Shown here: positions 1-11,498 of the stretch, one piece after another
Layout of the letters: each line of letters opens with the position of its first letter
Numbering within the stretch: position 1 is the stretch's first letter
NCBI GenBank assembly: GCA_946699065.1
Contig: CAMPDV010000056.1
Span: 806,001-870,000, forward strand
Length of the DNA stretch: 64,000 nt
Direction: 5' to 3'
DNA from: Loxodes magnus
Taxonomy: Eukaryota; Ciliophora; Karyorelictea; Loxodida; Loxodidae
Notes under the pieces: model-generated
The model's database searches: none
What the model saw: the letters and a program-made list of their open reading frames with translations, nothing else
What the model was told of the DNA's origin: nothing
Position numbers and translations under genes: made by a program

Positions 1-1083
1 TAGCAACTTCATGTTCATCATCACAAATTAGCATTTGAAAAGCCAGAAAATATATAACTTTAAGAAACTAAGAGTAATTAAACCGTTAATTTGGTACCTA
101 ATCAAGATAAAAACAGCACATAAGAAAGCAGTTAATAGAAAAACAATTAGACGTAAAATTAAAGTGATTAGAAGAAAAATGAAACTGAGCAAATGCAAAA
201 TAGTTCTCAAACTAAGAACTAAACCACTGATGTATAGCAAAAAGCTAGTTAGCAGACAAACCAAACTGATGCTCATATATCTAATCAGAAGAACATAAGG
301 AATATAACAGTAGTCTTATTAAAATAAGGAAAAGAAGGAGCAAAAAATTTTACAAAGAATATTGAAGGGATAAATATAGACGAGCCTATCATATTTTATA
401 TCAATGAAAATGGAGCAAATTCTCTTACTAAATTTTAGAGTTTATGGATAGGTTTGCTAATAAGTTGGATATTGTTTGTTTAAAAATTTTATTTTATTTA
501 GTTTCTGAATACTTAGAAAGCTTATAAAGCAAATATCCTTCTAAAAATAAATACTAAAATAGCTTAATTTTATTAAAGGCCTTACTTCTTAAAAATTGTA
601 TCTATATTTTTTAATCTTTCATTAGAAAAGGATGATAAAGGATTCAGGCTGTCTTTTTACTTAGAATCTAAAATATACAATAGCAATATCTGCCAAGAGG
701 TGAAAAATAAGTGCAATTCATTAATAAAAATAGAAAGGCTCTTAAATTAATCACTAACTACCTTACTTCTTTTTCCTAACTTTAAAAGCATAAACTCTAA
801 ATTCGAGCTTTAAGTAAGGATTAAATCCTTATTGGTTAGAACTTACTATGAAGTAATTCTTAGCATTACTCTTCATATATTAGCTAGTTCTAAATAATCT
901 CACAAAATGCCTTCTTATATTTATTCTAATTTTCTAACCTTATAATTTAGTAGCACTCTTGCAAATTGTCTAAAATTCTGTAGTTGGTATCATACTGTCT
1001 CAAGTTATAACTATATGTTTGATAGTAATTTTCATATTTAGTACTATATATATATATAAATATTTAAAGAGCTTATATGTTGA
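1..1083 (+). CDS. C-terminal part of an unrecognised membrane protein (5' end off window)
   Basis: Frame 1 is open from the first base to TGA at 1081-1083, about 360 codons without TGA, when TAA/TAG are read as Gln. The first ~100 residues are low-complexity Gln/Asn/Lys/Thr/Ser-rich. Next comes a mixed region (residues ~100-135), then a hydrophobic helix around residues 143-163 with a Trp-rich core, then a Lys-containing tail. From about base 560 the sequence becomes T-rich, and the true stop may lie earlier. I recognise no family. The absence of TGA over this length is unlikely by chance, which is the main support. Confidence 0.42.
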
Positions 1084-1440
1084 ATAGTTGTAATCTGGCA
1101 AGGATTATTCTTTTTTTGAATTAAAGCCTAAAGCTTTAGTATTTACTATTGAAGTTTAATACAAATAAAGTTCCTTAAGCCTTATTCTCTTTCAAACTCT
1201 GTTGGAAGTAGTAATCATGATCACTTTATTTTCCTTTATTGCAAGAGTGAGAAATTACTTGTTTATTAATTTGGTATTTTTTTAGTAGTTCAAGAAAGTT
1301 AAGTTTGTCCTCTCATTCATATAAGAGGAAAAGAATCTTATATATGCTTTTATTCATTAAAAACTACTTATTTAGGTTTTATAAGCAAAGTAAATTATTG
1401 AATTCAGATTTTTCTCTATCAACTGGTTATGCTTTTAACT

Positions 1441-3472
1441 TATAAGGCTTTAAACTAAGTTAATGAATACTATTTCCATTCTCATTTCATTTTTATCTCT
1501 ATTTTACTTTTTTAACCGCGAACTTCTAATTACTTCTACCCAGAAAATGTTTATACTGATCTAGATTAACTAAACTATGGAAAGGATTATAATAGATATA
1601 GCTATGGCATTAGTTAAGATCTGATAGAAATCAAATCGTTATTCTCTAAGAAGTCATATACAAAATTAATCGCTAGCATTATTAAATTTGGATCTTGACT
1701 ACAGCCAAGTCTTCCAATATTTAAGTTTTTTCTCCTTAATATAAGAAACTTTAATATTCAATCTACCTTTAAATTTGCCTAAGCTCAATATTTTTGACAT
1801 AAAGAGTACGATATGGAATGTAAAACTAAAGGGTAATAATAAAAGCGATGAAGGTTAAGTATTCATATCTTTCAAGGAAGATGCCAATTTATTATAGAAA
1901 GAAGGAAGTTTAACTACTGTTATCTTAAAATTGTAGATAATATACTTAGATTTAATAGAAAAAGATACTAAGAAGGATTTAAAATTAGTGTTTCTTTTAA
2001 TTAAATCTAAAGATTAGAGATATGAGAAAGGTTTAATATTATAAAACATAATAAAGACTAAGCAAGTTTCTGCAGGGTTATAATCATATTTCTGAATTTT
2101 TATTGCATTAATTAATTTTACTGCTTGGAGTTCCTAAATACTTATTGTCTTCTTGCATAATTTCTTAGTACATTTGAAAGTTAGTTTAAAATTGATTGTA
2201 TTCTAAATCTCTTATCTTGGTAATTTCAGCAAAGGATTAGTCTGATTAATCAAAGTAGCTTTTAATAAAGTTGCTTCAATCCTTTTCTTATATTTTTTTT
2301 AGCTGTGCTATTCTAAATAAGTTCTTAGCCTAAATCTATTAGCACGGATGCTTAACCCCATAATTTAGTTTAATTTTCATAAATAATTTCAGGAAATTTT
2401 TTTAATCCTAGCTCTATTATAAACTTTCTCCACTCTGAGTGTTTTTTTCTTAACTGTTGTAGATACTACTACACAGCTCTTTTTCCTTCTATATAACTTC
2501 AAAATCAAACTAAGTACATTGCTCTGTATCAATAAACGAGTTTTTCCTAGAAACTATCTTAGAATGAAAATTCTGAGTTTGCTTTTCCTGCGTAATATCA
2601 ATCTTTTGCTTCAAACATTCTTACTTACTGCTAATAAGAATCTTAAGTCTATCCAGGAGAATAAGCAGCTATTCTTAGCTCTCCTTCTAAAAATTCTCTT
2701 CCTATACTATTTTTTAAGTTAACTTGCTAATGTTTAGTGTTTCAAGTTGTATCCCATAATAGTCCTTACAGTTTAGTATAGATTCACACTAAGTTAGAAT
2801 TATTCTCAGGAAAATTTAAAATTTAAAATCTTCTGCTTTTATCTCAATATTATGCCAAAGAATCTCACATAGCTTTTAAAGCTTGAAGTTAACATAAACT
2901 TCTTAGTCGCTCATTTTTTCGAACACTTATACACAATGCAAGACTTGTGTACATTAAACGGAATGTTTCTCGATATTATCCAGATTAATATAATTCTAGC
3001 AGTTTACACAAATCACTTGCTATGAATCTTCATTCTTGTCTTGAGTTACTAGCTTTTTATTTTCCTACTTTTCTTCCTTATTACTTTAATTTTAGCAAAT
3101 GGTATAATGAGCATCTATTTATACAACCCTTATCTATTTCTGGCAATTCATACAGGTAACTGTTCATTGCTCTTTTTCCTTTTTCCAAATAGAAGAGAAA
3201 CCACTTAAATCTGAATTCTCAAAATCAGGAATCTATTATACAAACGATTAAAATCTATCTCCTATACTATTTTTATCACTCTCATATCTCTTCTCATGTT
3301 AAGAGACAACGAAAGAATGTGGCATATTTAGCCTATTCTAACAGCTCAATGGTTAGACCTCCTCCTTTTAGGTTTAATTGATACTCATCCTCAGAAGCTA
3401 AGAACTAATACTTCCCAAAGTTTTCCTCTAGTCTGCATTTATATCCATTACAGTAATATTATAACTTAATGA
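1441..3472 (+). CDS. Possible exons of an unrecognised membrane protein
   Basis: Frame 1 is open and protein-like at about 1441-1690. Frame 2 is then open from about 1682 to TGA at 3470-3472, with roughly four in-frame TGAs. The stretch 1740-2060 is hydrophilic (Lys/Asp/Glu) and G is enriched at codon position 1, as in the certain genes here. The remainder is strongly hydrophobic, with several possible membrane helices. The frame change near 1685 would need a short intron that I could not place. The opposite strand also has a long open frame (about 2000-3530), but it would require about 18 TGA-Trp codons. Low confidence. Confidence 0.3.
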
Positions 3473-4505
3473 AAATACTTTTAGTTTATATATATCAAAT
3501 TACGTGCTAATTCACTTCTTTAAATGTTTTTAATCATATAGTTAAGTGGTAAAAAGCTAAATAATCGATAGTTCTCATTGAGATTATACTTTAAGTATGT
3601 TGATACTTTATTTATTTGATAGTATTTAAGAGCTTTGAGTTAATTTAGGATCTTGAAGTTCTAAGTATCTAAATCTTACTAGCTTATTTGATTATATAGT
3701 TACAGTAATGCATTTTACTTTTTTGAAGGTAAATAGCTTGCTAATTGTTCTACTGAATGTATAATTTATGATACCAGTTAAATACTTAATCTAAGGGTCA
3801 AATAGGTTATAATTAAATGATCCTAGCTTTTATTATAAATCGACTGTCTTTTTAACTACTTATTTTTGATTTTAGTCTATAACCAAAGATTTTCCTTGAA
3901 GGTATGGAAACTAAAATTAGTGAAATACAAGAGTTAAACGAGTATAAATCTCGCTTCTTTTGATTAAAGTTTTGAATCTAAGTCTTAGCATGATTGATGG
4001 TTTTAGATCTTATATAACCATTAAGAACTAAATTAAGATAAAATAAAGGAAATAAAATTCCTTAGTCACTATTTAGCCTATTGTAGGTAAATTCTAGTTC
4101 CATAAATATTAGTCTGCCTAATTTTGCTTCTTAAGTGACGAAATTAGAGCTATATAAATGATTAAAACCTTATATAAGAATATGCCTAAAGGTATTGGCT
4201 AATTTACTGTACTGGTATAAAGAAAATAATGCCTTACTGTATATAAATATTAGCCACTAGAAGATTATTATTAACTTAAGCACTATCTTATCTATCGAAA
4301 CTTTAAGGGAGATTTACTAATCAGCTTTTATAATCTAGATGCTTATAAATTATATTTGATTTAGCTTAATGAAAGCATATTTCTTTAGAACCACTACTAA
4401 TTAAATAAACTCTAGGAATGTTAAGTTGGAATGTTTAAATTTATTTACTCACGTTGTTGCTTAGATGATTAAAGTGGTAATCTATTTGATATGTTGTATG
4501 AAGAT

Positions 4506-6063
4506 GTTAAGTTCACTGCACAAGAAGTATTTAATCAGCTTTTATCAATTACTTTCATACAAAGCTAGGAGATTTTATTTCATATATACATTCTGCTGTG
4601 ACTAGTGCTGATATCGATTCTTAATTAAGAGATTTTACAAGATATGAAACTTTTAAGCTGATGATTTTCTACAATGATATCGAATTTTTATGGATTAGAT
4701 ACTTTTTATCCCATTAATAAACCTATTTCCATTTTTAATTAGAGTGATACATTGAAATAGTTAAGTTAGATATACTACCTTCAAAGAAACTTATAGTCTA
4801 CTCTGTAAAACTAAATATATAAAATTTAGCTTATATCCTTATATCTTTGATCGATAAATATTAGTCTTTTTTACAGCATTTATGCAGCTTTCTTTAGAAT
4901 AAAAGATTTCTATTCCCTTTAACCTTAGCTATCTGGTAACTTATCAGAACTTCTAATCCCTTATTTTAGAGAAATTCCTAATCTTATTTTAATGACTAAT
5001 AGCTAATTATCTCTAAGCCTTTAGCTTCTAAATCTTATTTCTTTATTCTTTGGATATGGAAAATGTTTGGATTTAAATAATATTTTTATTACTTTTGCTT
5101 AAATACTTTTTGATTTGATGGATTAATCATTTTCGACTTTCATTATTTAAGTCTAAAAAGCGTAAACTATTAACTCTAACTTCCTATATCGATAGTTAAG
5201 TACCTTCTTACTTATCAATGATAAGCTATAGCCATATGAAATTTCTTCTCAAGGCAATTTTAAGCTTATGATATTCCATCTTCGTAATAATGATATCTAT
5301 CTTAGTACTTTAGTGTCTTTAATTGCTAATCTTGCTTTCCTTACTTTTGCTTTCTATTTTCCTCTTCATTAATATGCATATCTCATTATTATAATTTCAT
5401 GCTTTTAAGCATCTTGATTAAAGATAAGGTATTTATAACTCATTAAATCTGTCAAACTCTTAGCCTCCATAATTATCCTTTCATATAGCATTGATTAACT
5501 AATAAACTTAAGATAGTATATTTTAAGTACAATATAGGCTTAAATGAAGGTAAAGAATAACCAAAGATAGTAATCAAATAACGCTAAGCACTTATCCTTA
5601 AATCTTAGCGTATTATCCATGAAAATAAATTAGTTGTGAATGTAGTTTGTATAGATGAGTTACAGTACTAGCATAGTAAATTAAGTACATCTCAAACATT
5701 ATCTTAACTATAATCTAATAGACCCAAACACACCGTTTCTTTATAAAATTTGGGAAAATAAAATGAATAGCTCTTTCCTTTTCGTCTCAGGACAGTAAGC
5801 CAACCCTATAACTTAGAATAAGATTGTAGTTCATTGTAATGAAAGACGTAAGTAAAACGGATTCCAAGTTATAGTCTCTTAAATAATAGCTTATTCTCTT
5901 TACTTCTCCATGCTTTTATATTAACCTTTAAAATAATCTTTTTAATTATTACCTTTAGACTTGGCTTTCTAACCTTTGTCCATGATCTAAATACTTTAAC
6001 GTAGTTAAATAATCATATACAGTATTTATATAGTATTGTATAACTAAGATGATTTATACGCTT
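4506..6063 (+). CDS. Unrecognised multi-pass membrane protein, 3' part
   Basis: Frame 2 (about 4506-4850) reads as a hydrophilic protein with G-rich first codon positions. Frame 0 then runs from about 4851 to TGA at about 6061-6063 with a single internal TGA (about 5635), fewer than expected by chance. Two or three hydrophobic helices lie near 5290-5470 and another near 5880. The switch from frame 2 to frame 0 implies a short intron near 4850; a candidate 14- or 17-nt intron lies near 4520. The gene converges on the TrpF gene. One segment vaguely recalled the IP3-receptor C-terminal region, but the flanking order does not match, so I make no family call. Confidence 0.33.
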
Positions 6064-6212
6064 GATATACTTATAGTATTGTGAGTTAATATTGGAGGCT
6101 GTAGTAGGTATTCAAAATGGGGACATGATTTTAAGTTATTAAACAACAGTTAACTTATAATTGCCAATTGTTAGATTAAAAAAGGTAGGTTTAACTTTTT
6201 ATCTGATATATA

Positions 6213-6950
6213 TCACTCTAATGCTTTGAAAAACTAACTCAGCTTAGTTTCATCAAGTTTCTAGTTGGTTCTTACACCGGTACATATATCGACACCAAAA
6301 GGCTTCACATAATTTACTGCTTCTTTTACATTTTAAGGATTTAATCCTCCAGCTAAAAATACTGGAACTTTTGAGAGCTCAACTATTTTTTTACTGATAT
6401 CTCAGTTATGAACAGTACCAGTTCCTCCAAGAACTTTTGTGCTAAGTGTGGGATTTCCTGAGTCAAGTAGAATTATATCTGCATAGTTTGAAGCATCTAA
6501 TGCTTCTTAAATAGAACTCTCATTAAGAACATGAATAACTTAAACAAGCTTGATGTTAGGTAAACTTTATCTAACTTTTCTAAACTCAGAAGTAGTAACT
6601 CTGTCGACTAACTGAATAGTATTCGTTCTAGTTCTCTAGTTGTGCTTTATTATTTCTTCAGCTTGTGTTTCGCTTGTTAATAAAAAAGTTTATATACTTG
6701 AAGGTACACTTTTAGCAATTTCAGCTATAGTTTCATCATCAATAGGTCCTGGTCCACTTGGCATTTTTCCAACTAAACCTAACGCATAGGCTCCCATTTT
6801 GATAGCCATTTGTGCTTCTTCTATACTCTGAATGCAGCAAATTTTTGCTTTGACTCTAAGAGAATTTCTTGTCTTAGTAGCAAATTTAGCTAATGAATTT
6901 AGATTAAAGATTTTAAGCATATTTATTAAAATAGCTCTATTAATACTCAA
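6213..6950 (-). CDS. Phosphoribosylanthranilate isomerase (TrpF family)
   Basis: TrpF converts N-(5'-phosphoribosyl)anthranilate to CdRP in tryptophan synthesis. The 245-residue frame shows the family signatures in order: the strand-1 Lys-Ile-Cys motif (residues ~34-37, with Cys replacing the usual Gly after it), Leu-Leu-Asp-Ser with the catalytic Asp, GGTG followed by Val-His-Asn-Trp (usual GGTG-x-x-F-D-W), Ala-Gly-Gly-Leu-Asn-Pro, and a C-terminal Gly-Val-Asp-Ile-x-Thr-Gly-Val. The Trp of the GGTG motif is encoded by TGA (plus positions 6402-6404), which is strong evidence for UGA=Trp. About 32 residues precede the usual start; the first ATG of the open frame was chosen. It ends at TGA 6213-6215. 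No other trp gene is visible in the window. Confidence 0.92.
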
Positions 6951-8166
6951 AAGACTACATTTCCTTTATGCTACCTCAATGTTTTTTTTACTATTTTTAG
7001 CTCTAAACCTTTTTATGTTGAAGCTCTTTAGATCTGCTTAATTTAGTTGATTTCTAGACACTTTACTATCTTACTATATGAAGATACTAATAAAAGTTGA
7101 ATATAAGCCTTTAATTAATCAGCTTAGCTTCTAAGACTTAATACATTAGTGTAGTTAATAGGAATATCTTTATACCTGAAGTTAGTTTAGCTCAAGGAAA
7201 TATGACAAATGATGATTAAAGATTCTTTAAGATAGCTCTAGAAACCGCTTTAATCTCTATCTCACTTAATAAGATTCCAATTTTTTTAGCTTTCTGAATA
7301 CTTAAATGCTCATGAATTATCATTTCAAGCCACTAAAAAGTAAAGAAGTGTATTGGATTGAAATTAATTGGCTGATAAAAGCTATAAATAGATCTCCGTA
7401 AAAGTAGGAGTATTAATATGAAATAGTTATGTTTTCAACTTATTTAATACTCATACTTATAATCCATTAATTAGTATACTCGCAGAGAAAACAATTTATA
7501 AATAAATAACTTTGGAAGCTATAATAAGGCTCTAAGATTATGAAGCAATCATAAACTTTACTATATACTAGAATAATTACAAGCTAGTTTGCTAAATTTT
7601 CTGGTAGGTAGAAGAATTAGTTAAGATTGAAATGAATAATGCTTTCTCTTTCTTTAATAACAAAATTAAATTTTTTCGGTTTTATATTAAATCTATTTTG
7701 GTTACCTTTTGTGCATGTTTAATTTTAAAATAAAGGCTAAGTAAAGCTTATATTTTTAGCTAGCTGTTTCAAATCATAAAAATCATTTGGAAATCTAAAC
7801 TTACATGCTTTATTATCTGAGTTAAATTTCAGATAATAAAAAAGAGGAAGCTAAGTATTTAAAGAGCTGGGATTCATTTTCTAAATATTTAATCTACTAA
7901 AAATAAAGCTATTATTATTGATCTGTTATCAGACTTGACTATCTTCTATATATCTTCTTAATTTCACCAAGATTAATATCTTATTTATTATAGTAAGTTG
8001 GTATAATTCAAGCAATCTTCTGAATTTTATAATTAATTGAGCTTTCTATTTTTCTTTTTCAATGCCACATGAATAAAATGTTTGCATTTCTTACCTTCAA
8101 ATATAAAAAGCTCATTTTTAGTACTTCAAAGTTATTCAAAAATTTCTAATGATTGAGTTTTTATTC
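6951..8166. other. AT-rich interval, no supported gene
   Basis: No recognisable domain, RNA or repeat was found. Short open frames exist on both strands but show no codon periodicity I could defend. Confidence 0.4.
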
Positions 8167-10243
8167 TCAGAGTGATTTAAATTTCAATTACTGAAATTTG
8201 ATGAAAAACAATAAATGAGATAACTTTAATTCTATTTACCTTCAAGTTATTTGTTACTAATATTTACTCTTTATCTTCTTTTTAACTTTTTCCACAGTTA
8301 AATATTACTTATTTTGCTAAATTCTATTGATAGATATTATGATAACCTCTTTCTATTTTCCTCCCTTAATTATTAAGTTGAAAATACTTTTATTTATAAC
8401 TTTAGTTTTAGTTAAAAGCTCTTCAAAGCTACTCTTTCTTGTAACATTTACAAATTTTTATACTTTTTCCACATAATTCTACTAAAATTTATAGCTTAAC
8501 TAGTAATATTTCTACTATTATATTAGTATTAATCATTTCTTACTAATACTACTATCTTCTATCTAACTTTTCTTAGTAACTTAAGTTTTTTCTAGGGATT
8601 CTTGTACAATCTAAATTTTTAGCTTTTTCTTTAGTTTTCATTTCTTCTACTAAGCTTTTTTAATTTTATTATAGAAATACTATATTTTTGAAATTAAGTG
8701 AACATTTCTCAATTAGCATTTGAAATCTTTTCTAAAGCTTCCTATGTTTAAAATTTTTTCGAATGTCATTCATCTAGTATTCTTACTTCGCCTTCTTAAC
8801 TTCTTGGATTTAGTTAATATTTAAGTATTAGGGAAATAACTATAATTTTAGCACTTTCCTATTTCTTTTTCTTTATGCTTCCTTTAATATTAAATATTAA
8901 GCTCTTTTTATTATTTTAGTTTATTATCTTTACTAATACGGATGGCTTGCTAAGGATCTATAATTTGAGCTTAGTATTTTGGACTTCTTTTGGCAGTATT
9001 ATAAGTTTTTTGCCTTCTTTTTCGTAATTTTAATATTTTTAATTCTTTTCACATTCTCAAAGAAGTCTACATTTATAACTAAAGATTGAAGAGATTCAAC
9101 TTAGTCCGGACCAAGTAAAGTTTGCTCTTTTTGTCTTTATTTAGCTTCTCATTTTGGATCTTAAATTTTGGATTAGTGAGATGATACTCATAACCTCCTT
9201 TTTTCACTTCATCATCTAGATTTTTATCATATAAGCACCCGAAAAGCCTATAAAAAATCTTAATTGATAAATAAGATACATTTAGTTACTTTTTAGTAGT
9301 TACTTTATGCTTCACTTTGTAATCTATTTAAAATTAATAGAACTGAGATTTTAATCCTTTTAAGCCTATAAAAGACAAACTTTTTTAAATTTCTCCTTTA
9401 AAGTTCTTAAGAATTTATTCTTAATTCCAAGATTTATTTTGCTCATACGAGGCTTTTTATTTTTCTACATATTTGGAGTAAACTATAGCCTTGTTCCTGC
9501 TTAGTCTGTAAATAGCTTTACTAAATAAAGTAGATATTTGGCTAATTCTTTGTTAATATAGAAAACGCTCTTTATCTTTGAATTTCCTCTTTCTAAATAC
9601 TCTCACCTAATGATCTTAGTATCTTGGAATCTTTTGCTAACTTAAAAGCATTTAATTTGTAATTCTTGCTCAGAGAAATACGATGAATACTCCTCTAGTG
9701 ACTGTATTAGCAAATAATTGGCTAATATTATAGGAAGCATCTAAATAGTATCATCACAATGAAACCAAAAGTAATCTCCTTATAGAGATAATTAAATTAT
9801 ACTAAGATCTACAGTCAACTGCATGCTTTTGTATTTTAATAGCTTTGGCTACTTAATAATTAATTAGTTAACAACCACCTTTAATCTCTAAGTTTAACTC
9901 TCTCTATATTATACTTCACTTTGCTGATCTTTGGGTTTATTGTTCCTAATTTTAGTATTCATCCAATCCTAAGACTAATATCCTGTAATTAGTAAGCTAT
10001 AATTATTAAGGACCCTTCTAAGATACTTGGATCTCTTGATAATTACCCTCCAAATTTAGTTTGGAGATAGTAAGAATAGATTTTGATTAAAACATGGAAT
10101 AGACTAAAGCTAATAAAATACAGAAAAAGGATTTTCCCTAATTTATTTGCAAGTCTAGAGTTTTTAATAAAGCCCTTAAAGCTAAAAAATAATTTAGCTT
10201 TTGTAACAAACGCTTTCTGTTTAAATCTCATTAAGTAACTCAT
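8167..10243 (-). CDS. Unrecognised lysine-rich membrane protein, probably with an intron
   Basis: From an ATG at 10241-10243 the frame encodes a basic N-terminus, a hydrophobic helix at residues ~40-57, then mixed sequence down to about 9300. A second frame from about 9290 to TGA at 8167-8169 encodes a Lys/Gln/Asn-rich hydrophilic protein. The frame offset equals one short intron (length 1 mod 3), as found in certain genes here, but I could not identify the junction. G is enriched at codon position 1 in the parts sampled. No family is recognised, and it could be two genes. Confidence 0.33.
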
Positions 10244-10907
10244 ACTAAAAAGGAAGCTAAAGTAAGACTATAGATAAGCTTAAAGTCAGCTAATATTTAG
10301 ACATGTTAAATGGTTCTAGTTAAGTAAAGTCAGCTAAATTATAATCTTCGAGTTATTAAATGAGTCCTATAATCTCTAATGAAGCAATAGCTAAAGCTTT
10401 ATAAGATATAGAGCCTATAAATAAGATATTGTAAGTTAGACTAGCTAAGTATATAAATAGAGTATAGTTAGATTTGTATTAAAGGGTGAGTTTGTCTGAT
10501 CATCTAATTAAATGTCATTCTTTATTAATTGAATATCATTCCTAAGCTTTTACTCTATTTACTAAGAGTTGTAGTTATTTACTAACCAATAATTAACATC
10601 GGTAAATCGTAACTTTCTTAAGAGAAACTCTAAAATGAGAGCTGAGATACATAGAAAGATACTCTAATGATCTCTCTCAACCTATTCCCAGCGAACTCTC
10701 ATTAAGTTTCATATTCTCAAGTAAGACTATAAACTAAAAGCAGAGGAGACAATAACGGATAGCACAAAGCAGCCTTAAAAATAAAAGACATAGAGTAATT
10801 ATAATCTTATAGAGTGTTTAGATGATAAAATAATTCTTAAAAAGGGAAAATTAAATTAAACGAATGTAGATACATACACGTGTTGCTATTTTATAATAAA
10901 TATAACC
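10244..10907. other. Intergenic, 5' of the bZIP gene
   Basis: AT-rich. It contains A-rich stretches and an ACACGTGT palindrome near 10876-10883, about 25 bp before the bZIP start codon. ACGTG/CACGTG cores are typical bZIP or bHLH sites, so autoregulation is possible, but this is inference from one site. Confidence 0.3.
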
Positions 10908-11498
10908 ATGCAGCAAGATCTAGTTACATTCAATAATTAACCTTAAAGTAACATATGCTCGAACGTTCAAACTTAAAGCTTCCAACCTGAGTACTAGTCC
11001 AATTTTCAAGGTGTTGTAATATAGAGCGACGTTTGGCAGTTAATTTATCCTACTATCTTGTAAAATACCTAATAAAATGGTAACATCCAGCAAAAACAGA
11101 GCAGCAAATGCAGAAAAACAGGGAGAAAGAAGGGAAAGAATAGACAGAAATTGGAAGTTTCTCATAATTCTGCCTTTGAATAATTAGATAAAAAGAAAAT
11201 TAGCAATACTTAAGATAGTGAGGCTGTAGTCAAGCTTAAAGATTAGATAAGCTATTTGCAAAAGGATGAAAAGATGTCTTTAGAATCTAAAAAGAGAAAC
11301 ATGATCAAAATTAAAAATAGAATATCTGCTTAATAAAGCAGAGATAGAGTCAAAATCTACATAAAAGAATTAGAAGAAGAAAACTAATTTCTTAAGAATG
11401 ATAATACGAAACTTTAGAGTTAGTTGCATCTTTTGCAAATATAGATTCAGAGTATGAAATTTCAGATTGATGCAGAGAAAAAAAAGACCAATCCATGA
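10908..11498 (+). CDS. bZIP transcription factor
   Basis: Encodes 196 residues. The N-terminal half is Gln/Asn/Ser-rich. A Lys-rich patch follows at residues ~66-80. The C-terminal half contains a bZIP basic region, Asn-Arg-Ile-Ser-Ala-Gln-Gln-Ser-Arg-Asp-Arg (residues ~138-148), matching the N-x7-R signature. A leucine-heptad coiled coil follows (Leu-Glu-Glu-Glu-Asn-x-Phe-Leu and onward) to the end. bZIP proteins dimerise through the zipper and bind ACGT-core DNA. Several residues are encoded by TAA/TAG (Gln), including two in the basic region. It ends at TGA 11496-11498. The start is the first in-frame ATG after the AT-rich leader. Confidence 0.88.

Noticed and set aside
2000..3530. Long minus-strand open frame with hydrophilic, helical product
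   Set aside because: It needs about 18 TGA-encoded Trp in ~510 codons, more than chance and far above normal Trp content. The + frame over the same bases uses TGA less often than chance. Base bias (GC low at its third positions) leaves some doubt.
4560..5400. IP3 receptor/ryanodine receptor C-terminal region
   Set aside because: One short stretch resembled the segment before the channel helices, but the following sequence and the distance to the hydrophobic helices do not match the family.
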